This document shows positions 7,561 to 15,883 of a DNA stretch of 58,996 bases, piece by piece. The notes under the pieces were generated by a model. It was not told the DNA's origin and made no database searches. It worked only from the letters and a program-made list of their open reading frames with translations. Both the position numbers and the translations under genes were made by a program. The stretch is taken from NCBI GenBank assembly GCA_947259095.1, contig CAMYLA010000016.1, positions 1 to 58,996 on the forward strand, written 5' to 3'. This stretch comes from an uncultured Acidimicrobiaceae bacterium. GTDB taxonomy: Bacteria > Actinomycetota > Acidimicrobiia > Acidimicrobiales > SZUA-35. Each line of letters begins with the position of its first letter. Positions within the stretch are counted from its first letter, which is position 1.

Positions 7561-7654
7561 GTGGCCTTGATCGGCGGTGAATCTGTGGCCTTGATCGGCG
7601 GTGAATCTGTGGCCTTGATCGGCCATGAATCTGTGGCCTTGATCGGCCATGGGG
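7561..7654. repeat. 24-bp tandem repeat, nearly four units, upstream of murI
   Basis: Units at 7561-7584, 7585-7608 and 7609-7632 begin GTGGCCTTGATCGG and end GAATCT; a fourth, partial unit follows at 7633-7654. Units 1 and 2 share a GCGG step that becomes GCCA in units 3 and 4. The array ends 22 bases before the murI start codon. No start codon and ribosome-binding site place it in a protein on either strand. Confidence 0.92.
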
Positions 7655-7676
7655 TGGGGCCCCGTAGCCTTGTGCG

Positions 7677-8483
7677 GTGGAGCAACGGCCGATCGGGATG
7701 TTCGACAGCGGCTTCGGGGGTTTGACCGTGGCCAGGGCCACCATCGACCTGCTGCCCGCCGAGGATCTGGTGTACCTCGGTGACACCGCCCGGTACCCCT
7801 ACGGCTCGCGTTCACTCGATGAGGTCCGTGCCTTCTCCCTCGGGATCGCCCGCTTCCTTCTCGATCGCCACGACGTCAAGGTGTTGGTCGTCGCCTGCAA
7901 CACTGCGACCGCGGCCGCCCTCGACGTGTTGGTCGCCGAGCTGCCGATACCGGTCCTGGGTGTGATCGAGCCCGGGGTCCGAGCGGTCATCGAGGCTTCG
8001 CGGTCCGGCCGCTTCGGGGTGATCGGCACCATCGGCACCATCGGATCGGGGGCATACGAGGACTCGGTGGCCACGATCGATCCGTCGGCCGGGGTGGTGA
8101 CCTGTGCCTGCCCTGGTTTCGTCGAGTTCGTGGAGCGGGGGGTGTTCACCGGCCCCGAGATAGAGGTGCTGTCGAGACGGCTGCTGGCGCCGATCATCGA
8201 CGTCGGCATCGATGCCCTGCTCCTGGGCTGCACCCACTATCCCTACCTCAACCGGGTGATCGGTGACGTGGTGGGGCGCGATGTGGTGCTGGTCTCGTCA
8301 GCCGACGAAACCGCCTTCGCCCTGGCTCGACTGCTCGACCAGCTCGGGTTGGCGATCGTCGATCACGACCGGGTCGGCGGCCACCGGTTCATCTCCTCTG
8401 GCGACATCCGGCTATTCACCGAGCTCGGCAGCCGCCTGCTCGGCCCGGAACTGATCGACGCCGAACGGTGGCAGCCGGGGTGA
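7677..8483 (+). CDS. murI: Glutamate racemase MurI
   Basis: 268 residues with a GTG start. It interconverts L- and D-glutamate for peptidoglycan synthesis in the cytosol. Conserved motifs are DSGFGGLTV, GDTARYPYG, the first catalytic Cys in VVACNTATAAA and the second in GCTHYPYL. A short internal duplication reads IGTIGTIGSG. Downstream are rph and rdgB, the order seen in M. tuberculosis, with about 100 bases before the rph start. The 24-bp repeat array occupies the place where the promoter or leader should be. Confidence 0.97.
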   Translation: MEQRPIGMFDSGFGGLTVARATIDLLPAEDLVYLGDTARYPYGSRSLDEVRAFSLGIARFLLDRHDVKVLVVACNTATAAALDVLVAELPIPVLGVIEPGVRAVIEASRSGRFGVIGTIGTIGSGAYEDSVATIDPSAGVVTCACPGFVEFVERGVFTGPEIEVLSRRLLAPIIDVGIDALLLGCTHYPYLNRVIGDVVGRDVVLVSSADETAFALARLLDQLGLAIVDHDRVGGHRFISSGDIRLFTELGSRLLGPELIDAERWQPG

Positions 8484-8582
8484 ACGGCCGAGCGGCCGCC
8501 GGCCGGATCGGTCGCCAGATCGGCGGCCGGAGCCAATAGGGTGCTCTCCAGTCATGACGCATCCAGCAACGGGAGTACGACC

Positions 8583-9320
8583 ATGAGACCAGATGGACGG
8601 GCCAACGACGAGTTGCGGCCGGTGACGTTCCAGCGGGACTTCACCGACATGGCCGACGGGTCGGTCCTGGTCGGGTTCGGCAGGACCCAGGTGCTGTGCA
8701 CCGCCTCCATCGACGATGACGTGCCCCGATGGATGCGGAACTCCGGTGAGGGATGGGTCACCGCCGAGTACAACATGTTGCCCGGCTCCAGCCCGGAACG
8801 CATCAGGCGCAGGACCTCCGGACGGGACCAGGAGATCCAACGTCTGATCGGTCGCAGTCTTCGAGCGGTGTGCGACATGAAACTGCTCGGCGAGCGCTCG
8901 ATCACGGTGGACTGCGATGTGCTCCAGGCCGACGGCGGGACCCGCACCGCGTCGATCTGCGGTGGCTACGTCGCACTCCACGATGCCCTGGCCAGGCTGG
9001 TGGCGGCCGGAGACCTGGCCCAGCACCCCCTGACCGACCAGTGTGGGGCGGTGAGCGTCGGCATCGTCGACGGCGAGTGCCGCCTCGACCTTCCCTACGT
9101 CGAGGACGCCGGGGCCGAGGTCGACATGAACGTGGTCATGACCGGCGGCGGCGGTTTCGTCGAGGTCCAAGGCACCGCCGAGGGCGCGGTCTTCGGCCGC
9201 GACCAACTGGACACGCTGCTCGATCTGGCCGCCGGCGGTATCGCTTCGATCGTGGAGGCCCAGCGGTCGAGCCTGGCCACCCCGCCCCCGCCCCGCCTGG
9301 TCCGGCCGGAACCGGCCTAG
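8583..9320 (+). CDS. rph: Ribonuclease PH
   Basis: 245 residues. A phosphorolytic 3'-5' exoribonuclease that trims tRNA 3' ends. Landmarks are [30 protein letters not shown], the Arg-rich loop [20 protein letters not shown], and the phosphate/metal site region [18 protein letters not shown]. The start ATG at 8583 follows GGGAG by about eight bases and gives the family-typical MRPDGR N-terminus. rdgB begins 10 bases after the stop, so the two are probably co-transcribed. Confidence 0.97.
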   Translation: MRPDGRANDELRPVTFQRDFTDMADGSVLVGFGRTQVLCTASIDDDVPRWMRNSGEGWVTAEYNMLPGSSPERIRRRTSGRDQEIQRLIGRSLRAVCDMKLLGERSITVDCDVLQADGGTRTASICGGYVALHDALARLVAAGDLAQHPLTDQCGAVSVGIVDGECRLDLPYVEDAGAEVDMNVVMTGGGGFVEVQGTAEGAVFGRDQLDTLLDLAAGGIASIVEAQRSSLATPPPPRLVRPEPA

Positions 9321-9329
9321 GCGCCGGCG

Positions 9330-9938
9330 TTGTCGAAGCCGGCCCGGCCCGCTCCGCTGGTCGTCGCATCCACCAACCAAGCCAAGATCGCCGAGCTGAT
9401 CGAACTGCTCGGTGATCGTTTCTCGATCGAGTCGCGGCCGACCGATCTCGCCGACACCGTCGAGGACGGCGAGACGCTCGAGGCCAACGCCGCCAAGAAG
9501 GCTCGGGAGGTGGCGGCCCACACCGGGATGTGGACGCTGGCCGACGACACCGGGCTGTTCGTGGGCCCGCTGGCCGGCCGCCCCGGTGTCCACACCGCCC
9601 GCTACGCCGGGCCAGGTGCCACCGACGCCGACAACGTGGCCAAGCTGCTCGACGAACTGGCCGGGGTGGCGGACCGTCAGGCCGAGTTCAGAACCGTCAT
9701 CGCACTGGCCTTGCCCGATGGCGTGGTCCATCTGGCCGAGGGGGCCGTTGTCGGCAGGATCGCCGAGCGGGCCGTCGGTGGTGGTGGCTTCGGCTATGAC
9801 CCGGTGTTCGTCCCCGACGAAGGCGACGGTCGGACCTTTGCCGAGATGGGCTCGGTCGACAAGGGGCGGATCAGCCATCGAGGCCGGGCCCTCCGGGCGA
9901 TGCTGGAACTGATCGATCGGCTGGAGCCTCGACCGTGA
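9330..9938 (+). CDS. rdgB: dITP/XTP pyrophosphatase RdgB (Ham1 family)
   Basis: 202 residues from a TTG start at 9330, the only sensible initiation codon between the rph stop and the conserved N-terminus. The enzyme removes non-canonical purine nucleoside triphosphates. Motifs: VVASTNQAKIAEL (variant of the ATxNxxK signature), ADDTGLFV with the catalytic Asp residues, PGVHTARYAG, FGYDPVFVP and the C-terminal ISHRGRALRAM. It follows rph directly and precedes the tRNA-Leu gene, which is on the opposite strand. Confidence 0.95.
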   Translation: MSKPARPAPLVVASTNQAKIAELIELLGDRFSIESRPTDLADTVEDGETLEANAAKKAREVAAHTGMWTLADDTGLFVGPLAGRPGVHTARYAGPGATDADNVAKLLDELAGVADRQAEFRTVIALALPDGVVHLAEGAVVGRIAERAVGGGGFGYDPVFVPDEGDGRTFAEMGSVDKGRISHRGRALRAMLELIDRLEPRP

Positions 9939-10000
9939 GCGGTCAAGGCAACGAGCAAGGCAACGGCCATGGCCCGGCCGGGGACCCATGGGGGCCTCGG

Positions 10001-10084
10001 TGCGGACGGGGGGATTCGAACCCCCACACCTGTAAAGGCGCCAGGACCTAAACCTGGTGCGTCTGCCAATTCCGCCACGTCCGC
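10001..10084 (-). tRNA. tRNA-Leu, anticodon UAG
   Basis: The minus strand folds as a class II tRNA: acceptor stem GCGGACG/CGTCCGC, D-arm with TGGCGGAATTGGCAGACGC, anticodon stem CCAGG/CCTGG with the seven-base loop TTTAGGT (anticodon TAG), a variable arm around GCGCCTTTACAGGTGT, and T-arm GGGGGTTCGAATCCCCC. It reads CUA codons. CCA is not encoded in full (ACCG follows the stem). Length 84 nt. Confidence 0.97.
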
Positions 10085-10190
10085 AGCTGTGGCTCGGGCC
10101 CGAGGGCCGAATCGATCTGCCGGTCCGGCCGTTGTGCTCGGACGGCGGGGTCGAGCCGGTCGGGCGGAAATCGACGAGCGTTTGCACCGA

Positions 10191-10214
10191 AGAACGGTTC
10201 GGCTGAACTGTTCT
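10191..10214. promoter_or_regulatory. 24-bp imperfect palindrome upstream of clpP, candidate operator
   Basis: The half-sites AGAACGGTTCGG and CTGAACTGTTCT are complementary at 10 of 12 positions. The site lies 45 bases before the clpP start codon, upstream of a possible -10 box TAGCCT at 10245-10250. The factor is unknown; it does not match the GAAC-N4-GTTC spacing of an SOS box. Confidence 0.5.
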
Positions 10215-10258
10215 GCAGGTCCACCGTAGCTGAGTCTTCGACGGTAGCCTGGGAAATT

Positions 10259-10858
10259 ATGACCAGCCCTCTACTCCCCACCGCCGAGATACCCGCCTCT
10301 GGGTTTGGGTTCGACATCTACCAACAGCTGCTCAAGCAGCGGATCGTTTTTCTCGGCCAGCAGGTGGACGACACGATCGCCAACTCCCTGGCGGCCCAGA
10401 TCCTGTACCTGGCAGGCCAAGACCCGGACAAGGACATCTGGCTCTACATCAACTCACCCGGTGGCTCGGTGACCGCCGGCATGGCGATCTACGACACGAT
10501 GCAGTTCGTCAAGCCCGATATCGCAACGGTCTGCCTCGGTCTCGGGGCCTCGATGGGTCAGTTCCTGCTGACCGCCGGTGCGGCCGGCAAGCGGTACGCC
10601 TTGCCCCACGCCCGGGTGTTGATGCACCAGCCAAGCGCCGGCGTCCAAGGCCAAGCGGTCGACATCGCCATCCAGGCCGAAAACCTGATCAAGATCAAGC
10701 ACGAGATGGCAGGGCTCATCGCCGAGCACTCAGGCCAGACCGCAGAACAGATCACGGCCGACTCCGATCGTGACCGCTGGTTCAGCGCCCAAGAGGCCAA
10801 GGACTACGGCCTGCTCGACCATGTGATCGCACGGGCCGGGCAGCTGGGCGAGAGCTGA
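10259..10858 (+). CDS. clpP: ATP-dependent Clp protease proteolytic subunit ClpP
   Basis: 199 residues, typical length. A serine protease ring that degrades unfolded substrates delivered by ClpX or ClpC. The catalytic triad is visible: Ser98 in GLGASMGQF, His123 in RVLMHQP and Asp172 in DSDRDRWFS. The oxyanion loop SPGGSVTAG is intact. The gene stands alone, without a second clpP or clpX next to it. A TAGCCT hexamer ends eight bases before the ATG and there is no clear ribosome-binding site, so a leaderless transcript is likely. ClpP degrades tmRNA-tagged proteins, and ssrA/smpB lie 7 kb away. Confidence 0.97.
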   Translation: MTSPLLPTAEIPASGFGFDIYQQLLKQRIVFLGQQVDDTIANSLAAQILYLAGQDPDKDIWLYINSPGGSVTAGMAIYDTMQFVKPDIATVCLGLGASMGQFLLTAGAAGKRYALPHARVLMHQPSAGVQGQAVDIAIQAENLIKIKHEMAGLIAEHSGQTAEQITADSDRDRWFSAQEAKDYGLLDHVIARAGQLGES

Positions 10859-10885
10859 GGCCCCACATCCTCCGGCGGCGTCCGC

Positions 10886-11629
10886 TCAACTCTGGGCGGC
10901 GATTCGCCGCTGCCACGCCTGCGACGCCAGCTTGCGGAGCTCGCCCGTCGCTTCCCCCAGCCCGCCGGGATGGCGGTACAGGGCCGAACCGGATATCAAG
11001 ACGTTGGCGCCGGCCTCTGCCGCCCCTTCAACGGTGGCAGCGCTGATCCCGCCGTCGACTTCGAGGTCGATCCAGTGGTCGGCTCGATCCAGCAGGCGAC
11101 GGGCGGCGTCGATCTTCGGCTCCATGGTGGTGATGTAGGCCTGCCCGCCGAAGCCGGGATTGACCGTCATCACCAACAACATGTCCAGCAGATCGACCAC
11201 CGATGCCACCATCTCGAGCGGGGTGTGGGGGTTCAGCGCCACCGCCGGGGCGGCCCCGAGGTCCCGGATGGAGGCGAGTGTCCGGTGGAGGTGGGTACAG
11301 GTTTCGACGTGGACGATGATGATCTGGCATCCGGCCTCCACGAACCGTGGAATCAGGTGATCGGGCTCCTCGATCATCAGGTGCGCTTCGAACGGCACCG
11401 AGACCACCGATCGAACCGATGCGATGACGTCGGGCCCAAAGGTGAGGTTGGGAACGAACCGGCCGTCCATCACGTCGAACTGGATCCGATCGACACCGGC
11501 CCGTTCCAGTGCCGCACATTCGTCGCCGAGCCTGGCGAAGTCGGCCGGGAGAACCGACGGCGCGATCCGGATGGGGGGCATCGCCGGTGGGCCGTCGTGG
11601 CCGGCGACGGAAGTGTCGGGGGAAGTCAT
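10886..11629 (-). CDS. rpe: Ribulose-phosphate 3-epimerase
   Basis: 247 residues if started at 11629, 231 if started at the internal Met giving MPPIRIAPSVLPADFARLG, which fits the family N-terminus better. A TIM-barrel enzyme of the pentose phosphate pathway that interconverts ribulose-5-phosphate and xylulose-5-phosphate. Motifs: IAPSVLPADF, DVMDGRFVPNLTFG, the MTVNPGFGGQ phosphate loop and LEVDGGI. The gene is divergent from the rRNA methyltransferase-like gene with only 12 bases between the outermost starts; the internal start would leave about 60 bases for two promoters. Confidence 0.95.
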   Translation of the reverse strand: MTSPDTSVAGHDGPPAMPPIRIAPSVLPADFARLGDECAALERAGVDRIQFDVMDGRFVPNLTFGPDVIASVRSVVSVPFEAHLMIEEPDHLIPRFVEAGCQIIIVHVETCTHLHRTLASIRDLGAAPAVALNPHTPLEMVASVVDLLDMLLVMTVNPGFGGQAYITTMEPKIDAARRLLDRADHWIDLEVDGGISAATVEGAAEAGANVLISGSALYRHPGGLGEATGELRKLASQAWQRRIAAQS

Positions 11630-11641
11630 ACGCTCTCAAGC

Positions 11642-12946
11642 ATGCCAGAGCACGCAGCCAACACAGATGACGGTTGCGAGACGCCACCAGAACCGGTCGG
11701 CGAGGAGGTCGGGCGATCTTCGGCAGCCACCGGCCCATCGTCGGACCCCGCCGGCTCGACGCCGGGCAGCCGCTTCGATCTCGAGGTCAACCGGATGGCA
11801 ACGGGCGGTGCGGCCCTCGGGGCCGGTCCGGACGGCCGAACGGTGTTCGTCTCCGGTGCGATACCCGGCGAGCAGGTCTCGGTTGTCGCCGATGTGGTCC
11901 ACAAATCCCGGATCGAGGCCACCGCCACCTCGGTGCTGTTCGCCTCCCCCGACCGGATCGAACCGCCCTGTTCCCACGTCGGCGACGGCTGCGGCGGCTG
12001 CGACTGGCAGCACATCGCCGCCAAACGGCAATCACTGCTGCGGCGGGACATCGTCGACGACTGCCTCCGCAGACTGGCAGGAATGACCGGGGTGGACATC
12101 CGCAACGGCCCGCAGCTCGATCCGACCGGCTATCGCACCACGGTCCGGGCCGCGGTGTCCGATGGTAAGGCGGCCTATCGCATCCGTCGATCACACCAGA
12201 CCGTGGCCATCGAGCAGTGCCTGATCGCCCATCCGTTGGTTGAGGAGCTACTGGTCGACGGCCACTTCGGCGCCGCCTCGGAGGTCGTGGTCAGGGCCGG
12301 CGCAAACACCGGCGAGCGGTTGGTGGTGGTGGATCCGGTGGCCGATGGCGTCCGGGTCCCCGATGATGTGTTGGTGGTCGGTCGCGACGAGCTGTCGGCC
12401 GGGCGTCGACCGCATTACCACGAAGAGATCGGGGGTCTGCGGCTGCAGATCTCGGCCGACACCTTCTTCCAGTGCCGGCCGGACGGAGCGCTGATGCTGG
12501 CCCGGCTGGCCGGCGATGCGGTGGCCGACGCCGCCGGCGCCATGCTCGACGCCTACTGCGGCATGGGACTGTTCGGCGCGCTGGCCGGGATCGGCAGATC
12601 GGTGGTCGGCGTCGAGTCGAACCCGTCGGCGGTGGCCGACGCCGTCCAGAACCTCGGACCGCACGGTCGGCTGGTCGAGGCGGACTTCGAACGATGGCAG
12701 GCCGAGCCGGTCGGGGTCGTGGTCGCAGACCCGTCCCGCCACGGTCTCCGCAAGCGAGGCTGCGACCGGATCGCCGAGACCGGAGCCGAACTGGTGGCAC
12801 TCGTCAGTTGTGATCCGGCGTCGCTGGCTCGCGATGCCGGTCTTCTCGGGGAGCGGGGGTACGAGCTGGACCATGTCACGGTCGTCGACCTGTTCGGGCA
12901 GACCTCCCATGTGGAGACGGTGAGCCGGTTCGTCCGGCGAAGCTGA
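11642..12946 (+). CDS. TrmA/RumA-family RNA (uracil-5) methyltransferase with TRAM domain and iron-sulfur cysteines
   Basis: 434 residues. Order of parts: an acidic, disordered N-terminus (1-45), a TRAM RNA-binding domain (about 46-105), a cysteine cluster C110-x6-C117-x2-C120 in PPCSHVGDGCGGCDWQH with a fourth Cys in IEQCLIAHP (a likely 4Fe-4S site), then a class I SAM methyltransferase. SAM motif I is LDAYCGMGLFGALAG; DPSRHGL stands for the usual DPPR motif, and the catalytic Cys is in LVSCDPASLARD. Such enzymes methylate C5 of uridine in 23S rRNA or tRNA; which position cannot be told. The start at 11642 is 12 bases from the divergent rpe start. Confidence 0.92.
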   Translation: MPEHAANTDDGCETPPEPVGEEVGRSSAATGPSSDPAGSTPGSRFDLEVNRMATGGAALGAGPDGRTVFVSGAIPGEQVSVVADVVHKSRIEATATSVLFASPDRIEPPCSHVGDGCGGCDWQHIAAKRQSLLRRDIVDDCLRRLAGMTGVDIRNGPQLDPTGYRTTVRAAVSDGKAAYRIRRSHQTVAIEQCLIAHPLVEELLVDGHFGAASEVVVRAGANTGERLVVVDPVADGVRVPDDVLVVGRDELSAGRRPHYHEEIGGLRLQISADTFFQCRPDGALMLARLAGDAVADAAGAMLDAYCGMGLFGALAGIGRSVVGVESNPSAVADAVQNLGPHGRLVEADFERWQAEPVGVVVADPSRHGLRKRGCDRIAETGAELVALVSCDPASLARDAGLLGERGYELDHVTVVDLFGQTSHVETVSRFVRRS

Positions 12947-12985
12947 CGCATGGCCGGTCCGGCCCCGTCGCTCCGTGCCCGCCGG

Positions 12986-13567
12986 CTACGGCACCAGGCC
13001 ACCCTTGAAAGCGAACTCCGACACCGGCTTGCGATCACTGGGCTGTTCCCGTTCCCGGAGTTTGTCCTCCAGCTGTGCAGCGTCGCCCCGGTGGCCGAGC
13101 ACGAAGCCGCACAGCACGATGGTGTCCGCCGGGTCGGTACCGGTGAGGGCATGGGCCGCCTCGACCTCGATGCCGCCCAGGAGATGGGTCGACAAGCCGA
13201 GCATCGTGGCCTGCAGCGACAACGCCATCATCGCCGCCCCGGCGTCGAACTCCCTGGTTCGGGCCATGAACCCTTCGAGCTCGGTTCTGGCCAGGGTCAG
13301 GCCGACCACCGGGGCCTCGGCCGCCCAACCTCGATTGAACCCCATGAAGGTGTCGAGAATGGCGTTGCGATCCGGTCCGTCGGTCTCGTAGTAGAACAGC
13401 CACGGTTGGTTGTTCATCCATGATGGCGCCCAGCGGGCCGCCTCGAAGACCGCGGCCAACTCGTCGCCACCGACCGGCCGCTCGGAAAAGGCCCGGGGCG
13501 ACCATCGATCGGTGAAGACCCGATCGAGGAGGGGAGAAGCCGGTTCGCGTTCGCTCGGAGCAGTCAT
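12986..13567 (-). CDS. Nitroreductase-family flavoprotein
   Basis: 193 residues from the ATG at 13567. The FMN-binding N-terminus DRWSPRAFSERPVGGDEL, the active-site region ARWAPSWMNNQPWLF and the C-terminal GHRGDAAQLEDKLRERE fit the FMN-dependent NAD(P)H nitroreductase superfamily. The natural substrate is unknown. An earlier in-frame start 17 codons upstream would put a 12-bp palindrome inside the gene, so the ATG at 13567 is preferred. The 3' end is convergent with the methyltransferase gene, 39 bases apart. Confidence 0.9.
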   Translation of the reverse strand: MTAPSEREPASPLLDRVFTDRWSPRAFSERPVGGDELAAVFEAARWAPSWMNNQPWLFYYETDGPDRNAILDTFMGFNRGWAAEAPVVGLTLARTELEGFMARTREFDAGAAMMALSLQATMLGLSTHLLGGIEVEAAHALTGTDPADTIVLCGFVLGHRGDAAQLEDKLREREQPSDRKPVSEFAFKGGLVP

Positions 13568-13924
13568 GGCTGCAATATATTGCTGAATACGGCTCGATCT
13601 CGCTCCACCTGGCACCACCGCCGGGTGTGCTCACGATATTTTGTGGATCGGGCCAAACCCCGCCTGGCCAGCGGCCATGGCGACGGGGCCGCTGATCGGA
13701 GGGGCCACCGAACAGGCAGTGCGGTTTGCGATGGCTATCATGTCCGGTGGTGCGGCCGGACGGCTTGTGAAAGGCGGCCCGAGGCTCGTGATTGTGGAAA
13801 ACCGGAAACTGGTGGTCGACACCCGGATCGGGCTGTGCTTCGCCCCTCGCTTGACGCGCCGGACGGATGCGGCCACCGTGTTCCTGCCAGGTCGTCCTAT
13901 CCAACCCTGCTCGGAGGTCTTCTG
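13568..13924. other. 357-base divergent intergenic region, no supported gene
   Basis: It separates the minus-strand nitroreductase from the plus-strand membrane-kinase module. The only long frame (13641-13925) has no ribosome-binding site and no recognisable product. The perfect palindrome GCAATATATTGC lies at 13572-13583, five bases from the nitroreductase start. Promoters for both directions must lie here; none is clear enough to place. Confidence 0.5.
13572..13583. promoter_or_regulatory. Perfect 12-bp palindrome at the nitroreductase start, candidate operator
   Basis: GCAATATATTGC is perfectly palindromic and AT-rich in a GC-rich background. It lies immediately upstream of the ATG at 13567, where a bound repressor would block transcription or translation initiation. 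No regulator gene is adjacent. Confidence 0.45.
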
Positions 13925-15883
13925 ATGTGGCGCGGCAAATCCAATGGTGACGAAAACGCCGACCAAAGCCAGGACCGATCGGGCGGCGGAGACAGTGGCC
14001 GCTCCCCATCGCGCCGCAGCGGATCGACCGATCCTCGGAGCAAGTCCACCGGCAAGAAGATTCGAAGGATCGAGTCCGGTTCGCCGGGCGGCCTGGGAGC
14101 ACCCCGGTCGACGTCGCAGGGTGGCCCCCCGCCCGGCGGTGTGGGCCTCGAACGGCCAACGGCCCCCCGCAGCCCCCGGGCCGATCCCACCGACCTGGGC
14201 GGACCACCATCGGGACCTCCCGGTCAGCCTCGCAGTGCCGGCCGGACCGGTCGGCCACCGTCGACGCTCGGCAAACCACCGGCCGTCGGTCGTGGGCCCA
14301 GTCCCAGCCCCGGCCTGCCCCCATTGAGCCAGCCCACCGGTGAGCTCCCGAGGGTGCAGCCGGTCGGCCGGAGCGACGACACCGTGGCCGCCGCCGATGT
14401 CGGTGATCAAGGTGTGTTTGCGGCAAGGGGCCCGGATTCGCTCGGCGGGACGGGCGGTGGTGGCCGAGCCGATGGCTTCAGGCCCGGCTCGATCGCAGCC
14501 GGGGCCGGCGAGTCCGCCGGCGACATGGCCCCTGCGTTCGGTGCCGGGTCCGTCCCCGACGACGGCATACGTGAGATCATTCCGGCCGCACCGACCGCAC
14601 CGAGCAGTTTGGCCCGCTTCGATTCGCCGATGCCGTCGGCGATGCCCCAGGCCGACGACCCGTTCTCGACCACCGGCGACGCTCCAGCCGGGCTCGGAGG
14701 CTCACCAGCCGGCGACATCTTCGGTGCAGCCACCGGAGACGTCGATGCCGATGTGGACGCGATCCGATCCAACCTTGCTGCCGGCCCGGCCGAGCACGCG
14801 CCCACCAATCCGTTCCCGGAAGTGGCCGATGATCTGGCCGGCGACCCCTATGGATCTGCGGGCCGACCCGGTTCGTTCGACGACCCAGATGCCACGAGGG
14901 TGGCCGGTGCCCGGACGATGGCGGTCGGGGTTTCGGCCGCCGCCGCCCGGCAGGGCCTCGGCCGGCCCGGTGGTGCCGCCCCGCTCGATGCGCCGACCGA
15001 CATCGGTCCCGCCTCCTGGTCAGACCAGGGCGGGCCCGATCCCTCCGACCACCTCCAGGACACCGAGTTCAAACTGGCGGACGGGCGCCGCAAACAGAAG
15101 CCGAAGGAGCCCAACCGGCTGATTCTCGGCCTGGCGGTCGGGCTGGTGCTCCTGGCCGGTGTCGCCGTGGCCTTGTTCCTCACCACAGGCGGCGACGACG
15201 ATGCCACCGAGGCCACCGACGCCGAGGTTGTCGCAACACCGGAGGCGACCCAGGACACCACCGCCGCCACCGACCAGGCGGCCGCGGCGGAACCACAGGT
15301 CGACGAGCCGACGCTCTTCTTCGACGATGCCCAGACCGGCCCGCTCCAGCAGGGCCAGACCTACAGCATCGACTTGGTCGGTGAACCGGAGGGCTCACTG
15401 CTACAGGTCGTGGTCGACGACATCCCCCAGGGCACGCCCGAGTCACAACTACCGGATTTGATCCTGCCTGCCGGCAGGCACTCGCTGTACATCCAGATCA
15501 GCAACGGGGCCGAGACCGCCACATCCACTGCGGTCGAGGTCTACGTTCTTGGTGACCTACCTCCGGTCGGCTTTCGCGCCAACCTCTCCTCTGTGAGCAT
15601 TCAGGATGAAGGCTGGGTGGAGGCGCTTCGTCAATTCGACGAGTTCCGGGCCGCCGGCCACGAAGCGCTCCAGCTGTACCCGCTGTCCGAGGGCTATTGG
15701 AACGTCTTCGTGGCCGGACTCGGTGAGGAGCGGGCATCGGCCCAGGCGTACTGCGAGTCGTTCGGCCTCGCCATTCCCGATCAGTGTTTCCCGACCTACT
15801 ACGACGGGTCCGCCCCACCGGCGGCAACCACCGGGACGACGGCACCGCCCGCCGACTCTTCCACCACCGTGGCCGGTGGCTGA
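13925..15883 (+). CDS. Single-pass membrane protein with Pro/Gly-rich cytoplasmic region and ectodomain shared with the downstream kinase
   Basis: 652 residues; the ATG at 13925 has GGAGG six bases upstream. Residues 1-395 are low-complexity (Pro, Gly, Ser, Asp, Ala) with basic patches near the start (KSTGKKIRRIES) and before the membrane (GRRKQKPKEP). Residues about 400-421 form one transmembrane helix (LAVGLVLLAGVAVALFL). Residues 422-652 are extracytoplasmic: an acidic linker, a beta-rich part with AGRHSLYIQISNG, then GFRANLSSVSI, GYWNVFVAGLG and AYCESFGLAIPDQC. The same ectodomain occurs in the kinase encoded next; the genes overlap by eight bases. The Thr/Ser-rich cytoplasmic part could be a kinase substrate, but that is inference. 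No known family was recognised for the whole protein. Confidence 0.88.
   Translation: MWRGKSNGDENADQSQDRSGGGDSGRSPSRRSGSTDPRSKSTGKKIRRIESGSPGGLGAPRSTSQGGPPPGGVGLERPTAPRSPRADPTDLGGPPSGPPGQPRSAGRTGRPPSTLGKPPAVGRGPSPSPGLPPLSQPTGELPRVQPVGRSDDTVAAADVGDQGVFAARGPDSLGGTGGGGRADGFRPGSIAAGAGESAGDMAPAFGAGSVPDDGIREIIPAAPTAPSSLARFDSPMPSAMPQADDPFSTTGDAPAGLGGSPAGDIFGAATGDVDADVDAIRSNLAAGPAEHAPTNPFPEVADDLAGDPYGSAGRPGSFDDPDATRVAGARTMAVGVSAAAARQGLGRPGGAAPLDAPTDIGPASWSDQGGPDPSDHLQDTEFKLADGRRKQKPKEPNRLILGLAVGLVLLAGVAVALFLTTGGDDDATEATDAEVVATPEATQDTTAATDQAAAAEPQVDEPTLFFDDAQTGPLQQGQTYSIDLVGEPEGSLLQVVVDDIPQGTPESQLPDLILPAGRHSLYIQISNGAETATSTAVEVYVLGDLPPVGFRANLSSVSIQDEGWVEALRQFDEFRAAGHEALQLYPLSEGYWNVFVAGLGEERASAQAYCESFGLAIPDQCFPTYYDGSAPPAATTGTTAPPADSSTTVAGG

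Noticed and set aside
7561..7654. CRISPR array
   Set aside because: The units are directly adjacent with no unique spacers, and no cas genes are in the window.
7452..7815. Minus-strand open frames across the 24-bp repeats encoding PPIKATDS repeats
   Set aside because: They are antisense to the Lrp and murI genes and exist only because 24 is a multiple of three.
10191..10214. SOS (LexA) box before clpP
   Set aside because: The palindrome contains GAAC and GTTC, but not in the GAAC-N4-GTTC arrangement, and clpP is not a typical SOS gene.
13641..13925. 94-codon plus-strand frame upstream of the kinase module
   Set aside because: No ribosome-binding site, no recognisable domains, and it ends on the start of the well-supported gene at 13925.
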